45,418 nucleotides of DNA from Actinomycetes bacterium. GTDB taxonomy: Bacteria; Actinomycetota; Acidimicrobiia; Acidimicrobiales; SZUA-35. How positions within the stretch are numbered: position 1 is the first letter of the stretch; each line of letters begins with the position of its first letter. The stretch is from assembly GCA_024280015.1 (NCBI GenBank), contig JAJRQY010000065.1, forward strand, positions 1 to 45,418. The letters run 5' to 3'. The notes under the pieces are model-generated. The model ran no database searches, had not been told where the DNA came from, and saw nothing but the letters and a program-made list of their open reading frames with translations. The position numbers and the translations under genes were made by a program. Below, one piece after another: positions 25,297 to 33,186 of this stretch.

Positions 25297-26963
25297 TCGC
25301 CACTCTTTCTGGAACCTCGATCCTGGCCTCTGAGGCTGCTTCGTTCTCGGTTCTTCCTGCCCTGATCCTGGTCCCCCTGCTGACCGCGATCGTCATCTTG
25401 TTGCTCCCGGCCAATCGGGTAGCCGAACTCAAGCTCACGGCGCTTGCTGGCTCAGCCATTGCTGGTGCCATGGCCATCTGGATGATGGCTGCCTTTGACA
25501 AGAATGATGCTGGCTTCCAGTTCGTTGTCAACCAGCCATGGTTGGAGAGCATGGGGCTCAACTGGCATTTCGCCGTTGATGGCATCTCCCTGTTCATGGT
25601 GGTCCTCACGGGAATCCTGTTCCCCATTGCCATCCTGGCTACAGAGCCCCACCACGATCCCAAGCCCTACTACATGTGGCTCATGATCTTGATGGCTGGG
25701 TCCTTCGGCGTGTTCATGGCCTTGGATCTCCTCCTGTTCTTCGTCTTCTTCGAAGTGGTTCTCATCCCCATGTACTTCCTGATTGGTGGTTGGGGCCACG
25801 GGCAACGTATTTATGCCGCCCTGAAGTTCTTCATCTACACCATGACCGGCTCGGCCCTCATGCTGGTTGGCATTGTCAGCCTGGCCCTGTTAACGGCTTC
25901 TCGGACCGGCAATGCGCTCACCTTTGATGTGACCCAACTGGCCGAGGCCCAAGCTCTTGGGACGACGGCTCAGCGGCTGATTTTCCTCAGCTTCGCCCTG
26001 GCGTTCGCCGTCAAGGTTCCCCTCTTCCCGCTCCACACCTGGCTGCCAGACGCTCACACCGAAGCGCCAACCGCGGGCTCGGTCATCCTGGCTGGCGTCA
26101 TGCTCAAGCTCGGCACCTACGGCTACATCCGCTTTGGTGTCTACCTGTTCCCCCAGGCCGCGCACGACCTGGCCTGGATCTTCCTGACTCTGGGTGTGAT
26201 CGGCATTCTCTATGCTGCGGCGGTTGCCACCATGCAGAAGGACTTGAAGCGACTGGTTGCGTACTCCTCGGTCGCCCACCTTGGCTTCATCGTGCTTGGA
26301 ATCTTCTCCCTGAATACCCAAGGTCTGACCGGAGCGGTATTTCAGATGGTGGCCCACGGAGTTTCCACTGGTGCCTTGTTCATCCTGGTTGGTTGGATCT
26401 ACGAGCGGCGACATACTCGCCAAATCGCCGAACTTGGTGGTCTGCAAAAGGCTGCGCCAATCTTTGCTGCCGCCTTCACCCTGGTCATGCTGTCCAGCGT
26501 TGGCTTGCCCGGTCTGAATGGCTTCAACGGTGAGTTTCTCATCCTGCTCGGTGGATTCCAGGCTGCTCGTTGGTGGACCGTATTTGCGGTGCTTGGAGTG
26601 ATCCTTGCTGCGCTCTATCTGCTCTGGGCCTACCAGCGTGTGTTCCATGGCACCCCCGAAGGCGACAACGCCACCATGCCGGAGCTGAGACTGTCTGAGG
26701 GTCTGGTGATCTTGCCCCTTCTGTTCTTGATCGTGGCCATGGGTGTGTACCCCAAGCCGATGTTGGAGCGGATTGAGCCTTCGGTCGAGCGATTGGTGGC
26801 CCACGTCGAAGCCAACGTTGAGGGCTTTAGCGAACCGGGCCCCGAGCGTGTACCTGAGCACCCAGGGGATGCTCGCACACTGATGGACAAGCTGGAAGAG
26901 GCCGAAGCCAATGCTGACCTCGGCGAGGAATCGGATTCCCACGAAGGTGAGAGCGACGAATAA
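25293..26963 (+). CDS. nuoM: NADH-quinone oxidoreductase subunit M, copy 1
   Basis: The protein has 556 residues; the ATG at 25293 overlaps the nuoL stop (ATGA) and is preferred to an upstream in-frame codon inside nuoL. Antiporter-like signatures: LLFFVFFEVVLIPMYFLIGGWG, KVPLFPLHTWLPDAHTEAPTAGSVILAGVMLKLGTYG and LKRLVAYSSVAHLGF. A charged C-terminal extension of about 60 residues (rich in Glu, ending in an Asp/Glu/Ser tail) follows the last helix and is absent from copy 2. It pumps protons in the middle-distal membrane arm. Confidence 0.98.
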   Translation: MIATLSGTSILASEAASFSVLPALILVPLLTAIVILLLPANRVAELKLTALAGSAIAGAMAIWMMAAFDKNDAGFQFVVNQPWLESMGLNWHFAVDGISLFMVVLTGILFPIAILATEPHHDPKPYYMWLMILMAGSFGVFMALDLLLFFVFFEVVLIPMYFLIGGWGHGQRIYAALKFFIYTMTGSALMLVGIVSLALLTASRTGNALTFDVTQLAEAQALGTTAQRLIFLSFALAFAVKVPLFPLHTWLPDAHTEAPTAGSVILAGVMLKLGTYGYIRFGVYLFPQAAHDLAWIFLTLGVIGILYAAAVATMQKDLKRLVAYSSVAHLGFIVLGIFSLNTQGLTGAVFQMVAHGVSTGALFILVGWIYERRHTRQIAELGGLQKAAPIFAAAFTLVMLSSVGLPGLNGFNGEFLILLGGFQAARWWTVFAVLGVILAALYLLWAYQRVFHGTPEGDNATMPELRLSEGLVILPLLFLIVAMGVYPKPMLERIEPSVERLVAHVEANVEGFSEPGPERVPEHPGDARTLMDKLEEAEANADLGEESDSHEGESDE

Positions 26964-28717
26964 TGACTGTTCTTTCTGATATTTCCCTTCAAGCTGGCCA
27001 TCTTGTTCAAGCAACCCTGTTTGCCCAGACAACCCAGCCGGTGGCTACGCCCACCATTGAGTGGCTCTACCTGGCGCCAATCATTATCTTGGCCTTGGGC
27101 GGAATCCTGCTCATCACGCTGACGTCGATCGCTCCAGGAGCTCGAGCTAATCACATCCCCACCTTGTTCACGGTTGCCTGTGGCATGACTGGCTTAGTTT
27201 TTTTGCCGGTGATTGCTGGTCGCCTGAACAATCTTGTTTCTGATGCTGCGGCTTCTGGCACTGCCGCTCGTCCGTCAGTCAACTTGGTCAGTTCAGCCTT
27301 GGTGGTTGATCACTTCACCTTGTGGATCACTGGCCTGATTTGTGTTGCCGTCATCCTGGTTGCACTGGTTCTGGATGGCTACTTGGGCCGTGAAGGGTTG
27401 GAGTGCCCCGAGTGGTACGCCTTGCTTTTGATCTCGGCCAGTGGCGGCATCATCCTGGCGTCGGCGGAAGACCTGATCGTCTCGTTCTTGGGACTAGAGA
27501 TCCTGTCAATTGCGGTGTATGTGCTGGCTTCGCTTCACTTGCGTCGTTCGGACTCTCAGGAAGCTGGCTTCAAGTATTTCATTCTTGGGGCGCTGTCCTC
27601 GGCCTTCTTCCTCTACGGAATCGCCCTGGTCTATGGAGCAACGGGCTCGACCACGATGAACGGCATTGCCCGCTCCATGGAGGGCCTCAATGCTGCGGGC
27701 CTGTCGCCGGCCAAGAACTCTTCGATGGTCATGGTTGGCTTGGCCATGCTGTTGGTCGGTTTCGGCTTCAAGGTCTCGGCCTTCCCGCTCCATATCTGGA
27801 CCCCTGACGTGTATCAGGGCTCACCAACCCCGATTGTTGGCTTCATGGCCTCCGCGGTGAAGGTGGCAGCCTTTGGCGGAATGATGCGGGTCTTCCTCAT
27901 TGCCTTTGGTGGAACGTTCGCCTCGGACTGGCGTCTGTTGGTGATGGGCATGGCTGGCCTCTCGGTTCTGATCGGATCGTTCTTGGCCATCGTGCAAACC
28001 AATATCAAGCGGACCATGGCCTTCTCCTCCATTGCTCATGCTGGCTTCATGCTGGTTGGCATGTATGCCGCCGCCAGTCCATCCGCAGCCGGTGACTCCG
28101 GGCGCCGGGCCGTGCTGTTCTACCTGCTGGCCTACACCTTCATGTCCATTGGAACCTTCGCGGTGATCACCGTTGTTGGTCGCCAAGGTGATGGGGATCA
28201 CAGTATTGAGGCCTACCGGGGATTAGCCAAGCGTGAGCCGATTCTGGCTGCGGCGTTTGCCGTCTTGTTGTTTGGCCAGGTTGGTGCACCCTTTACCGCT
28301 GGCTTCTTCGCCAAGTTCCGGGTGATTGCTGCTGCAGCCCAGGTCGATGAGACCGGTGGCTATGTGTTGGCCGGTGTTGCCATGATCGGTGCCGCCATTG
28401 GAGCGTTCTTGTATTTGAGGGTTGTCGTCGCCATGTTCTTGGACGACACGCCATCGGTAGCTGCTGGCTTGGCTCACGCAGCTGTTGCTGAGGCAGATGG
28501 TGCTGGCGGACATGCAGATGCTCCGGATGATGTTGCGGTGTCTGGTGATGCTGTGCTCGTTAGCGAACGTGTACTGGTCAGCGATCAGGCCTTAGACGTT
28601 CCACCCCTGGCCCTTGGTGTCGCCGTCTTGGCCGCGGCTGTGACCGTTCTTCTCGGCGTCTTTCCTGATCTTGGCGCTGGAGTCCTAGCCGAAGCTGCTC
28701 TCTCCCTCGTCCGCTAA
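26963..28717 (+). CDS. nuoN: NADH-quinone oxidoreductase subunit N, copy 1
   Basis: The protein has 584 residues with a TAATG start; last gene of copy 1. Signatures: DLIVSFLGLEILSIAVYVLASLHLRRSDSQEAGFKYFILGALSSAFFLYGIALVYG, FKVSAFPLHIWTPDVYQGSPTPIVGFMA and NIKRTMAFSSIAHAGFML. It is longer than the E. coli protein (about 485): an N-terminal extension of about 30 residues and a hydrophilic, Asp/Ala-rich loop of about 50 residues before the last helix (from about SVAAGLAHAAVAEADG). The following 420 bases hold no confident gene. Confidence 0.97.
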   Translation: MTVLSDISLQAGHLVQATLFAQTTQPVATPTIEWLYLAPIIILALGGILLITLTSIAPGARANHIPTLFTVACGMTGLVFLPVIAGRLNNLVSDAAASGTAARPSVNLVSSALVVDHFTLWITGLICVAVILVALVLDGYLGREGLECPEWYALLLISASGGIILASAEDLIVSFLGLEILSIAVYVLASLHLRRSDSQEAGFKYFILGALSSAFFLYGIALVYGATGSTTMNGIARSMEGLNAAGLSPAKNSSMVMVGLAMLLVGFGFKVSAFPLHIWTPDVYQGSPTPIVGFMASAVKVAAFGGMMRVFLIAFGGTFASDWRLLVMGMAGLSVLIGSFLAIVQTNIKRTMAFSSIAHAGFMLVGMYAAASPSAAGDSGRRAVLFYLLAYTFMSIGTFAVITVVGRQGDGDHSIEAYRGLAKREPILAAAFAVLLFGQVGAPFTAGFFAKFRVIAAAAQVDETGGYVLAGVAMIGAAIGAFLYLRVVVAMFLDDTPSVAAGLAHAAVAEADGAGGHADAPDDVAVSGDAVLVSERVLVSDQALDVPPLALGVAVLAAAVTVLLGVFPDLGAGVLAEAALSLVR

Positions 28718-28739
28718 CCCTCGGCCCAGCCCCAGCGCA

Positions 28740-28787
28740 TTCTGGCACCGGCAGAGCATCGTGTTCGGCACCAGCTCGGTGCCAGAA
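28740..28787. repeat. Inverted repeat downstream of nuoN1, possible terminator or dispersed palindrome
   Basis: TTCTGGCACCG (28740-28750) and CGGTGCCAGAA (28777-28787) form 11-bp perfect arms around 26 bases. A shorter alternative pairing inside (GGCACC with GGTGCC) is also possible. It begins 22 bases after nuoN1, suitable for a terminator, but there is no T-run. The same TTCTGGCACCG arm recurs in the inverted repeat at 31054-31117, so this may be a repeat family rather than a simple terminator. The remainder of the gap to 29104 shows no feature beyond the weak frame on the minus strand at 28865. Confidence 0.55.
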
Positions 28788-28864
28788 CGCCTAGCGATTG
28801 GCCGAAAACTAGCGGCGTCCTTTGACAACAATCTTGACCACCCAGAGAAGTGTGCGCCCGGTGG

Positions 28865-29056
28865 TTAGTCTGCTTCTGGGGTGGGATTGATCGTTTTACA
28901 AAGTTTCCCAACCACCCTTGTTTGCAGACTCTGCCCTGCTAACTGGATGCCCCGCCAACTCTGGGGCCCATTCATGCGGCATCGGTAGTCAAGTTCGGCA
29001 TCGATCTCGTCTCGGGGCACTTCAGGACCATCCAGCTGGTCATCGGGAACAGCCAT
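28865..29056 (-). pseudogene. Weak minus-strand frame, possible gene remnant
   Basis: A 63-codon frame (MAVPDDQLDGPEVPRDEIDA at its start) has a protein-like composition, and the reading continues protein-like for about 19 codons upstream of the ATG to a stop at 29114-29116. There is no ribosome binding site before the ATG and no family is recognised. It could be the tail of a decayed gene cut off when the toxin-antitoxin pair was inserted, or chance. Listed only because it is the sole candidate in this gap. Confidence 0.2.
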
Positions 29057-29104
29057 GAGGTAGGCGAAGGTGAAGAACGGTTCGAACTCGCAGAGGGTGC
29101 CGTC

Positions 29105-29133
29105 GTGACAGTGTCACTCACCTGCCCTACAAT
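29105..29133 (+). promoter_or_regulatory. Promoter with palindromic operator for the toxin-antitoxin pair
   Basis: GTGACA (29105-29110) and TACAAT (29128-29133), each one base off the sigma-70 consensus, are separated by exactly 17 bases. A start of transcription about seven bases after the -10 would coincide with the antitoxin GTG at 29141, giving a leaderless mRNA. The -35 hexamer is half of a perfect palindrome, GTGACA-G-TGTCAC (29105-29117), the expected place for autoregulation by an antitoxin. Confidence 0.6.
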
Positions 29134-29140
29134 CGGGTCT

Positions 29141-29383
29141 GTGTCTACGATCGAGCTTCCTGACGATGTCGCGGCAGCGCTAGCCGCCGCAGCAGCGGAG
29201 CGCGACATGACCGCAGACGAGCTTGCTGCCGAAGCGTTGGCTGGCCAGTTTGGGCCGACCGCTGTTGAGCCTGTCGATGCTCTTGGAGCATTCATCGGCA
29301 GCGTCGAGACCGGCGACCCAGATTGGGCATCAACAGATACAGCTGTATTGCGCCAGGCTGCCGGCTCGCGGCGTTCCGCTTGA
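29141..29383 (+). CDS. vapB: VapB-like antitoxin
   Basis: The protein has 80 residues with a GTG start. The N-terminus STIELPDDVAAALAAAAAER followed by DMTADELAAEALAGQ has the strand-helix-helix pattern of a ribbon-helix-helix DNA-binding domain; the rest is acidic and probably disordered, suitable for wrapping the toxin. No Shine-Dalgarno is present, consistent with a leaderless message from the promoter at 29105-29133. The toxin gene begins at its stop codon. The family name VapB is assigned from the PIN-domain partner rather than from a recognised match. Confidence 0.75.
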   Translation: MSTIELPDDVAAALAAAAAERDMTADELAAEALAGQFGPTAVEPVDALGAFIGSVETGDPDWASTDTAVLRQAAGSRRSA

Positions 29384-29811
29384 GACTGAACGTGCTGCTG
29401 GTTGACACCAACGTTTGGCTGGCGGCAGCCGACCGCAGCTCACAACACCACCGTGCCTGCGCAGCGTTGCTTGCCAAGCACACTGGCGGTCTTGCCTCCA
29501 CGGTCCCAGTCATTGCCGAGACCGCCTGGCTGCTGCTTGACCGTGCCGGAGCCAATGCTCAACAACAGTTTCTTGCTGCCGTTGTTGCTGAACAAATCGA
29601 AGTGATCGATTTAACTGTCGCTGACTGGCATCGGGTCCATCAACTCATCAGCACCTATACCGACCTTGGCCTGGACATCATCGACGCATCCACTATGGCT
29701 GTCGCTGAACGTCTCAACCAAACCACCATTGCCACATTGGACGAACGAGATTTTCGGGTCGTGAGACCCGCCCATATCGAAGCGTTCGAACTTCTCCCTG
29801 GACCGAACTGA
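29380..29811 (+). CDS. vapC: PIN-domain ribonuclease toxin (VapC type)
   Basis: The protein has about 143 residues. The start is uncertain: TTG at 29380 overlaps the antitoxin stop (TTGA, suited to coupling), while GTG at 29392 would give MLLVDTNVW directly. The PIN acidic residues are all visible: D in LLVDTNVWL, E in VIAETAW, D in LDIIDAS, and D in TLDERDF. VapC toxins are Mg-dependent ribonucleases that cut RNA when not bound by antitoxin. The pair forms a two-gene unit between the two complex I operons, on the same strand. Identification as a PIN toxin is secure; the RNA target is unknown. Confidence 0.9.
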   Translation: MRLNVLLVDTNVWLAAADRSSQHHRACAALLAKHTGGLASTVPVIAETAWLLLDRAGANAQQQFLAAVVAEQIEVIDLTVADWHRVHQLISTYTDLGLDIIDASTMAVAERLNQTTIATLDERDFRVVRPAHIEAFELLPGPN

Positions 29812-29904
29812 ACTCAAGAGCAAGGCCTTAAGTCAATAAGCCAACGGATTCCCAGGAACTGTGAGGGCGTGCCACAGATCATTACTTGGGAACTGCGGTT
29901 TCCG

Positions 29905-31014
29905 CTAGCCGCCGGAGACGGCGGAATCGCCCTCAGGATTGGCCTGGCTGTCGTCATAGGGGTCATCCAGCCAGCCGTCGGGCAAGGAAACCTTCTGAGG
30001 GCCACGAGTGTGACCACGGGCGACCCTCCGGTTCTCCTCGGGCAAGGGGGCATCGGCGATGCCGCCAAGGATGGACTCCAACTCATCCATGCTGGAGACA
30101 TTGCTGAGCATGCCTCGAGTCTTGCCCCCAACCGGGTAGCCCTTCAGGTACCAGCCGGTGTGCTTGCGAAATTCCCGGATCCCTCGGTCAACCCCAAACC
30201 AGTCCAATAACGAAGCAGCGTGCTGGGCCATCACCGGGACAACCTCGGCAATGGTCTTGGCTGGTGGCACCTCGTCGCCGCGAAGGGCAGCATCAAGCTC
30301 GGCAAACAACCAGGGCCGGCCAAGACAGCCGCGCCCAATAACCACCCCATCACAGCCGGTCTCCGCCATCATCGCCACCGCGTCACCGGCCTCCCAGATG
30401 TCCCCATTTCCCAGGATGGGAACCCCGGGAATCGCTTCCTTTAGAAGGCCAATGGTGGTCCAGTTGGCTTGGCCCGAATACAGCTGGGCCACGGTCCGGC
30501 CGTGCAGGGCAATGGCGGCCACCCCAAGGTCAGCGGCAATACGACCGGTCTCCAGGTAGGTGACATGCTCATCATCAATCCCGACCCGCATCTTCACCGT
30601 GACCGGTACGGAGCCTGCGTTGTCGACCGCAGCTTTCACCACCGCGGCAAATAACTTACGCTTGTAGGGGAGTGCCCCGCCACCACCGTTTTTGGTCACC
30701 TTGCGCACGGGGCAACCAAAATTCAAGTCCAGGTGATCGATGCGCCCTTCGCCGACCAGGCGCTTGACTGCTTCTCCCATATAGGTCGGCTCAACCCCAG
30801 CAAGTTGCAAGCTGCAGGGCGACTCGTCAGGGTCGAAGCTCGCCAGCTTGTCGGTTTTCTCATTGCCCTCGACTAGGGCCCGGGCTGACACCATCTCATT
30901 GACGAAGAGTCCGCCGCCAAACTGGCGGCAGAGACGTCGGTAGGGGGCATTGGTCACGCCAGCCATGGGGGCCAGGATGACTGGTGTTGGTAGTTCGATG
31001 TCACCAATTTTCAC
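29905..31014 (-). CDS. dusB: tRNA-dihydrouridine synthase
   Basis: The protein has 369 residues; the GTG at 31014 is chosen because it yields the family's typical start (MKIGDIELPTPVILAPMAGVTNAPYR). This FMN enzyme reduces uridines of tRNA. Signatures: APMAGVTNAPYR, LQLAGVEP, HLDLNFGCPVRKVTKNGGGGAL with the catalytic Cys at about residue 101, VTVKMRVGID, IALHGRTVAQLYSG, GNGDIWEAGDA and DGVVIGRGCLGRPW. A charged C-terminal tail of about 45 residues extends beyond the helical domain. The gene is divergent from glgB and convergent with vapC. Its 5' region is G-rich (see 31027-31061). Confidence 0.95.
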   Translation of the reverse strand: MKIGDIELPTPVILAPMAGVTNAPYRRLCRQFGGGLFVNEMVSARALVEGNEKTDKLASFDPDESPCSLQLAGVEPTYMGEAVKRLVGEGRIDHLDLNFGCPVRKVTKNGGGGALPYKRKLFAAVVKAAVDNAGSVPVTVKMRVGIDDEHVTYLETGRIAADLGVAAIALHGRTVAQLYSGQANWTTIGLLKEAIPGVPILGNGDIWEAGDAVAMMAETGCDGVVIGRGCLGRPWLFAELDAALRGDEVPPAKTIAEVVPVMAQHAASLLDWFGVDRGIREFRKHTGWYLKGYPVGGKTRGMLSNVSSMDELESILGGIADAPLPEENRRVARGHTRGPQKVSLPDGWLDDPYDDSQANPEGDSAVSGG

Positions 31015-31026
31015 CCGCTCAGTCTG

Positions 31027-31061
31027 CCCCCAAAACCTCCCTCCTGCCCCCAAAACCTCCC
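31027..31061 (-). promoter_or_regulatory. Direct repeat forming a G-quadruplex motif in the dus leader
   Basis: On the plus strand C5-N7-C3-N5-C5-N7-C3, so on the minus (dus-coding) strand four G-runs with loops of 7, 5 and 7, which satisfies the usual G3+N1-7 rule. It arises from a 20-base unit (CTGCCCCCAAAACCTCCCT plus one base) occurring twice in tandem at about 31024-31063. It ends 13 bases upstream of the dus GTG, so it lies in the promoter or 5' leader. Confidence 0.45.
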
Positions 31062-31117
31062 TTCTGGCACCGGTAGCGATCCATATTCGACATCAGGCCG
31101 GTGCCAGAAGGGAGGTT
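31054..31117. repeat. Perfect 20-bp inverted repeat in the dus-glgB divergent region
   Basis: AACCTCCCTTCTGGCACCGG (31054-31073) is exactly complementary to 31098-31117 across 24 bases. It sits between two divergent start codons (31014 and 31139), so it is not at a natural terminator position. The TTCTGGCACCG core equals the arm of the repeat at 28740-28787, suggesting a dispersed palindrome. It could act on either leader by forming a very stable hairpin. Confidence 0.7.
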
Positions 31118-31138
31118 GGTGGCGCTCTTGCCGGGCGG

Positions 31139-33100
31139 ATGGACCTAACCTCGTACCCGATGTTGATCTCTGATGATGATCGCTGGCTCTTCAGCGAAGG
31201 TGCCCACAGCCACTTGCATGAAGTTCTCGGTGCGCAACCGCTAACGGACTGGGCCGATCCGGGCCGCCGTTTCGCTGTCTGGGCCCCGTCGGCAACAAGA
31301 GTTTGGGTCATTGGCGACTTCAACGGCTGGCAGTCCTGCGACGACGGGATTCTGGAACCCCAAGGCAACACCGGAATCTGGGCTGGGCAGGTAGCGGCGG
31401 CAACGGTAGGTGACCGCTACAAGTTCCGGATCGTGACCGCAGCCGGACAAACCATTGAGCGAGCCGACCCGTTGGCCTTCGCCACCGAGCTTCCACCCTC
31501 GACCGCATCGGTCGTCACTGACCTGAACTATGAGTGGCGCGACCAGGAGTGGCTGGGCAAGCGGGAGACCCAGCAACGCCACGACCAGCCAATCTCCATC
31601 TACGAAATGCATGTCGGATCGTGGCTTCACCCCGAGCCAAACCGAAGCCTTTCCTGGTCTGAGCTAGCCAATCCGCTGGCCGACCATCTGGAACAATACG
31701 GTTTCACCCACGTCGAGCTAATGCCAATCATGGAACACCCCTTTTACGGTTCGTGGGGCTATCAGACCACGTCCTACTTCGCCCCGACGGCGCGCTATGG
31801 CCTACCAACCGAATTCATGGGCTTTGTCGATCGGCTCCACCAGCGGGGCATCGGTGTCATCCTCGATTGGGTGCCCTCGCACTTTCCTGCCGATGAGTTT
31901 GCGCTTGGAAACTTCGACGGAACCCACCTGTATGAACACGGAGATCCCAAGGAAGGCTGGCACCCCGACTGGAAGAGCTACATCTTTAACTATGGACGCC
32001 ACGAAGTGCGGTCGTTCCTGGTCTCCAGTGCGATGTCCTGGATCGAGCGCTACCACATTGATGGAATCCGCGTCGACGCCGTTGCCTCCATGCTGTACCG
32101 CGACTACTCGCGCGAACAGGGCGAATGGGTCCCCAATGTCTATGGCGGCCGTGAGAACCTGGAAGCCATCCAGTTCCTACGCGAGTTCAATAGTGCCATT
32201 GGCGAATCGCACCCCGATGTGTTGACCATTGCCGAAGAATCCACCGCCTTCCCCGGCGTTACTCGACCGGCCGCTGATGGTGGCCTTGGCTTCCACTACA
32301 AGTGGGACATGGGTTGGATGCATGACACCCTGCTCTACCTCGGACGAGACAGTGCTCACCGTCGTTATCACCACAACGAGATCACCTTCCGGTCGCTATA
32401 CGCCTTCAGCGAGCATTATGTCCTTCCCCTTTCCCACGATGAGGTCGTACACGGCAAGGGTTCCATCCTGGAGAAAATGCACGGAACTGATCGCTGGCAG
32501 AAGTTCGCCAATCTTCGCTTGCTGTATGCCAATCAGTGGCTGAGTCCAGGTAAGAAGCTCTTGTTCATGGGACAAGAATTCGGGATGAGTGGTGAATGGA
32601 ATCATGATGAGCCGCTGACTTGGGACGAGATCGATGACCCCAAACACGGCGGTGTCGCCAACCTTGTTGGTGCCCTCAACCGGTTGTACCAAACCGAACC
32701 GGCTTTGCATCAGCGAGATAACGATGCTGCAGGATTTGATTGGGTAATCATGGATGACGGCGAAAATTCTGTTCTTGGTTGGATTCGCCACGGGAACGAC
32801 GGCACCTTGCCCGTTCTCTGCTTGTTGAACCTGACGCCGGTTGTCCGCGAGAACTATCGAGTTGGTGTGCCTGTTGGGGGAGACTGGCAGATCTTGCTCA
32901 ACACCGACAATGTGGACTTTGGCGGCTCTGGAGTTGGCTTACAGGTCGGTCACGATCGGTCAGAAGCTGTCCGACTTTCTCTCGTCGTTGCGGCATCAGA
33001 ACCCGGAGCGCATGGCCGAGAACAAGCTCTCTCACTGGTGCTACCACCACTTGCTGCGGTGGTCCTTACCCCTCTTCTTGAGCCAACAAATCTCACCTGA
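31139..33100 (+). CDS. glgB: 1,4-alpha-glucan branching enzyme
   Basis: The protein has 653 residues from the ATG at 31139; no strong box is visible and the ATG at 31159 is an alternative. It makes alpha-1,6 branches in glycogen. An N-terminal CBM48-like module (RRFAVWAPSATRVWVIGDFNGW) precedes the GH13 barrel: HVELMPIMEHPFYGSWGYQ, GVILDWVPSHFP, GIRVDAVASMLYRDYSR with the nucleophile D313, TIAEEST with the acid/base Glu (366/367) and LPLSHDEVVHGKGS with D434, then a beta C-domain. It lacks the extra N-terminal module of the 728-residue E. coli type. It is unrelated to the flanking respiratory genes; the same-strand nuo2 operon starts 84 bases later. Confidence 0.95.
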   Translation: MDLTSYPMLISDDDRWLFSEGAHSHLHEVLGAQPLTDWADPGRRFAVWAPSATRVWVIGDFNGWQSCDDGILEPQGNTGIWAGQVAAATVGDRYKFRIVTAAGQTIERADPLAFATELPPSTASVVTDLNYEWRDQEWLGKRETQQRHDQPISIYEMHVGSWLHPEPNRSLSWSELANPLADHLEQYGFTHVELMPIMEHPFYGSWGYQTTSYFAPTARYGLPTEFMGFVDRLHQRGIGVILDWVPSHFPADEFALGNFDGTHLYEHGDPKEGWHPDWKSYIFNYGRHEVRSFLVSSAMSWIERYHIDGIRVDAVASMLYRDYSREQGEWVPNVYGGRENLEAIQFLREFNSAIGESHPDVLTIAEESTAFPGVTRPAADGGLGFHYKWDMGWMHDTLLYLGRDSAHRRYHHNEITFRSLYAFSEHYVLPLSHDEVVHGKGSILEKMHGTDRWQKFANLRLLYANQWLSPGKKLLFMGQEFGMSGEWNHDEPLTWDEIDDPKHGGVANLVGALNRLYQTEPALHQRDNDAAGFDWVIMDDGENSVLGWIRHGNDGTLPVLCLLNLTPVVRENYRVGVPVGGDWQILLNTDNVDFGGSGVGLQVGHDRSEAVRLSLVVAASEPGAHGREQALSLVLPPLAAVVLTPLLEPTNLT

Positions 33101-33152
33101 AGCGGTCGTCCTAGCACAAGCTAACCAAGAGATTCCTTCACAACCTTGGTTC

Positions 33153-33186
33153 GAGGGGTCCAGGCGAGATAACATCTCTCGCCGTG
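33153..33186 (+). promoter_or_regulatory. nuoA2 translation start with a hairpin between the ribosome binding site and GTG
   Basis: GAGGGG (33153-33158) is the only good Shine-Dalgarno candidate but lies 25 bases before the GTG at 33184. Between them GGCGAGA (33163-33169) and TCTCGCC (33177-33183) form a perfect 7-bp stem with a 7-base loop, ending directly at the start codon. Folding would leave only four bases between box and GTG. A second 7-bp inverted repeat, AACCAAG (33123-33129) with CTTGGTT (33145-33151), lies just upstream. Confidence 0.45.

Noticed and set aside
28740-31117. The two inverted repeats as ends of one insertion sequence or integron-type element.
   Set aside because: Their arms differ in length, no transposase or integrase lies between them, and there is no target-site duplication that I can see.
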